DNA of 64,000 nucleotides from Centipeda felix (GTDB taxonomy: Bacteria; Bacillota; Negativicutes; Selenomonadales; Selenomonadaceae): positions 419,603-483,602 of the forward strand of contig NZ_LT891958.1 of NCBI RefSeq assembly GCF_900186465.1, in the 5' to 3' direction. The translations under genes were made by a program, and so were the position numbers. Below the pieces are notes generated by a model. That model ran no database searches, was not told where the DNA came from, and worked only from the letters and a program-made list of their open reading frames with translations. Position 1 is the first letter of the stretch, and every line of letters starts with the position of its first letter. Positions 63,827 through 64,000 of this stretch are shown in pieces.

Positions 63827-64000
63827 ATGAGGAATGACGCGCGCGGCTGGGTACTCATGGAGGCAGTGATCCTCGGCTGCATTGTGCTTTCCGCCGCCGC
63901 CGTGCTCGGAATCTTTGCCCGCAGTGCGCTGCTCGCAGAGCAGTCCGCCGCGCGTATGGATGCGGCGTTCTTGGCGCGGCAGGAGCTCTCTGGAATGGAG
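63827..64000 (+). CDS. Prepilin/pseudopilin-like protein, 3'-partial
   Basis: 58 codons to the window end, open throughout. MRNDARGWVLMEAVILGCIVLSAAAVLG shows a short basic leader, then G-W-V-L-M-E followed by a hydrophobic stretch. This matches type IV prepilin/pseudopilin N-termini, with the Glu five residues after the processing site. GGAGG lies 5 bp upstream. It suggests a pilus or secretion cluster beyond the window. Confidence 0.65.
   Translation, partial: MRNDARGWVLMEAVILGCIVLSAAAVLGIFARSALLAEQSAARMDAAFLARQELSGME

Noticed and set aside
1..64000. CRISPR array, tRNA, rRNA or insertion sequence
   Set aside because: The repeats seen are dispersed single copies of structured elements, not regularly spaced; no cloverleaf, ribosomal or transposase signature was noticed.

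Overview
The window looks like a GC-rich chromosomal segment of a Negativicutes anaerobe in or near Selenomonas / Mitsuokella / Centipeda. This is an inference from content: cysteine-phosphatase-type phytases of the Selenomonas/Mitsuokella kind, pyruvate formate-lyase, a B12-dependent methylmalonyl-CoA mutase with MeaB, Shine-Dalgarno-driven tightly packed operons, and no oxygen respiration genes. About 50 genes can be supported. No tRNA, rRNA, transposase or CRISPR array was seen.

Left edge (1-3.3 kb): the end of a DUF234-type ATPase, then metG-tatD. Region 3.3-27.8 kb is the most striking part and reads as one phytate / inositol-phosphate island. It holds (a) a metallophosphoesterase, a PI-PLC-like phosphodiesterase and an MFS transporter in one operon, divergent from an AraC regulator; (b) two exported PTP-like phytases, one with two intact catalytic domains and one with a single domain; (c) a second transporter-plus-metallophosphoesterase pair, whose transporter is of the organophosphate antiporter type; (d) an EamA exporter-like gene and a GntP permease; (e) an iol operon (Fe-ADH, iolJ, iolC, iolB, iolD, iolE) behind a good promoter with an operator-like palindrome; and (f) a divergent DeoR-type regulator. 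Together these suggest outside dephosphorylation of phytate, import of partly phosphorylated inositols or phosphodiesters, cytoplasmic removal of the last phosphate, and fermentation of inositol to DHAP and malonate semialdehyde.

Region 27.8-37.9 kb: an exported protein of unknown function, a YitT-family membrane protein, fructose PTS genes (fruK-fruA), a DyP peroxidase, two paralogous chemoreceptors (one lacking the kinase-control tip) and an MsrA-like protein lacking the catalytic cysteine. Region 37.9-50.1 kb: meaB, mutB and mutA with an upstream cobalamin riboswitch, a 3D-domain cell-wall protein, pflA/pflB and an MFS exporter. Region 50.2-56.1 kb: flavodoxin, a DUF4160/DUF2442 pair, a YgbA-like cysteine-rich protein coupled to asparaginase, a candidate small RNA, a thioredoxin reductase with two CPWC mini-redoxins, and a GntP permease. 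Region 56.4-64 kb: lysA, a complete branched-chain amino acid ABC transporter (livJHMGF), a CBS-ACT protein, an N-terminally truncated ApbE and the start of a prepilin-like gene that runs off the window.

Three families of short structured repeats are dispersed through intergenic spaces. Family 1 has four copies, each in the 3' untranslated region of a minus-strand gene. Families 1 and 3 show compensatory base changes, and the family 2 stem is kept in all copies, so structure appears to be preserved.
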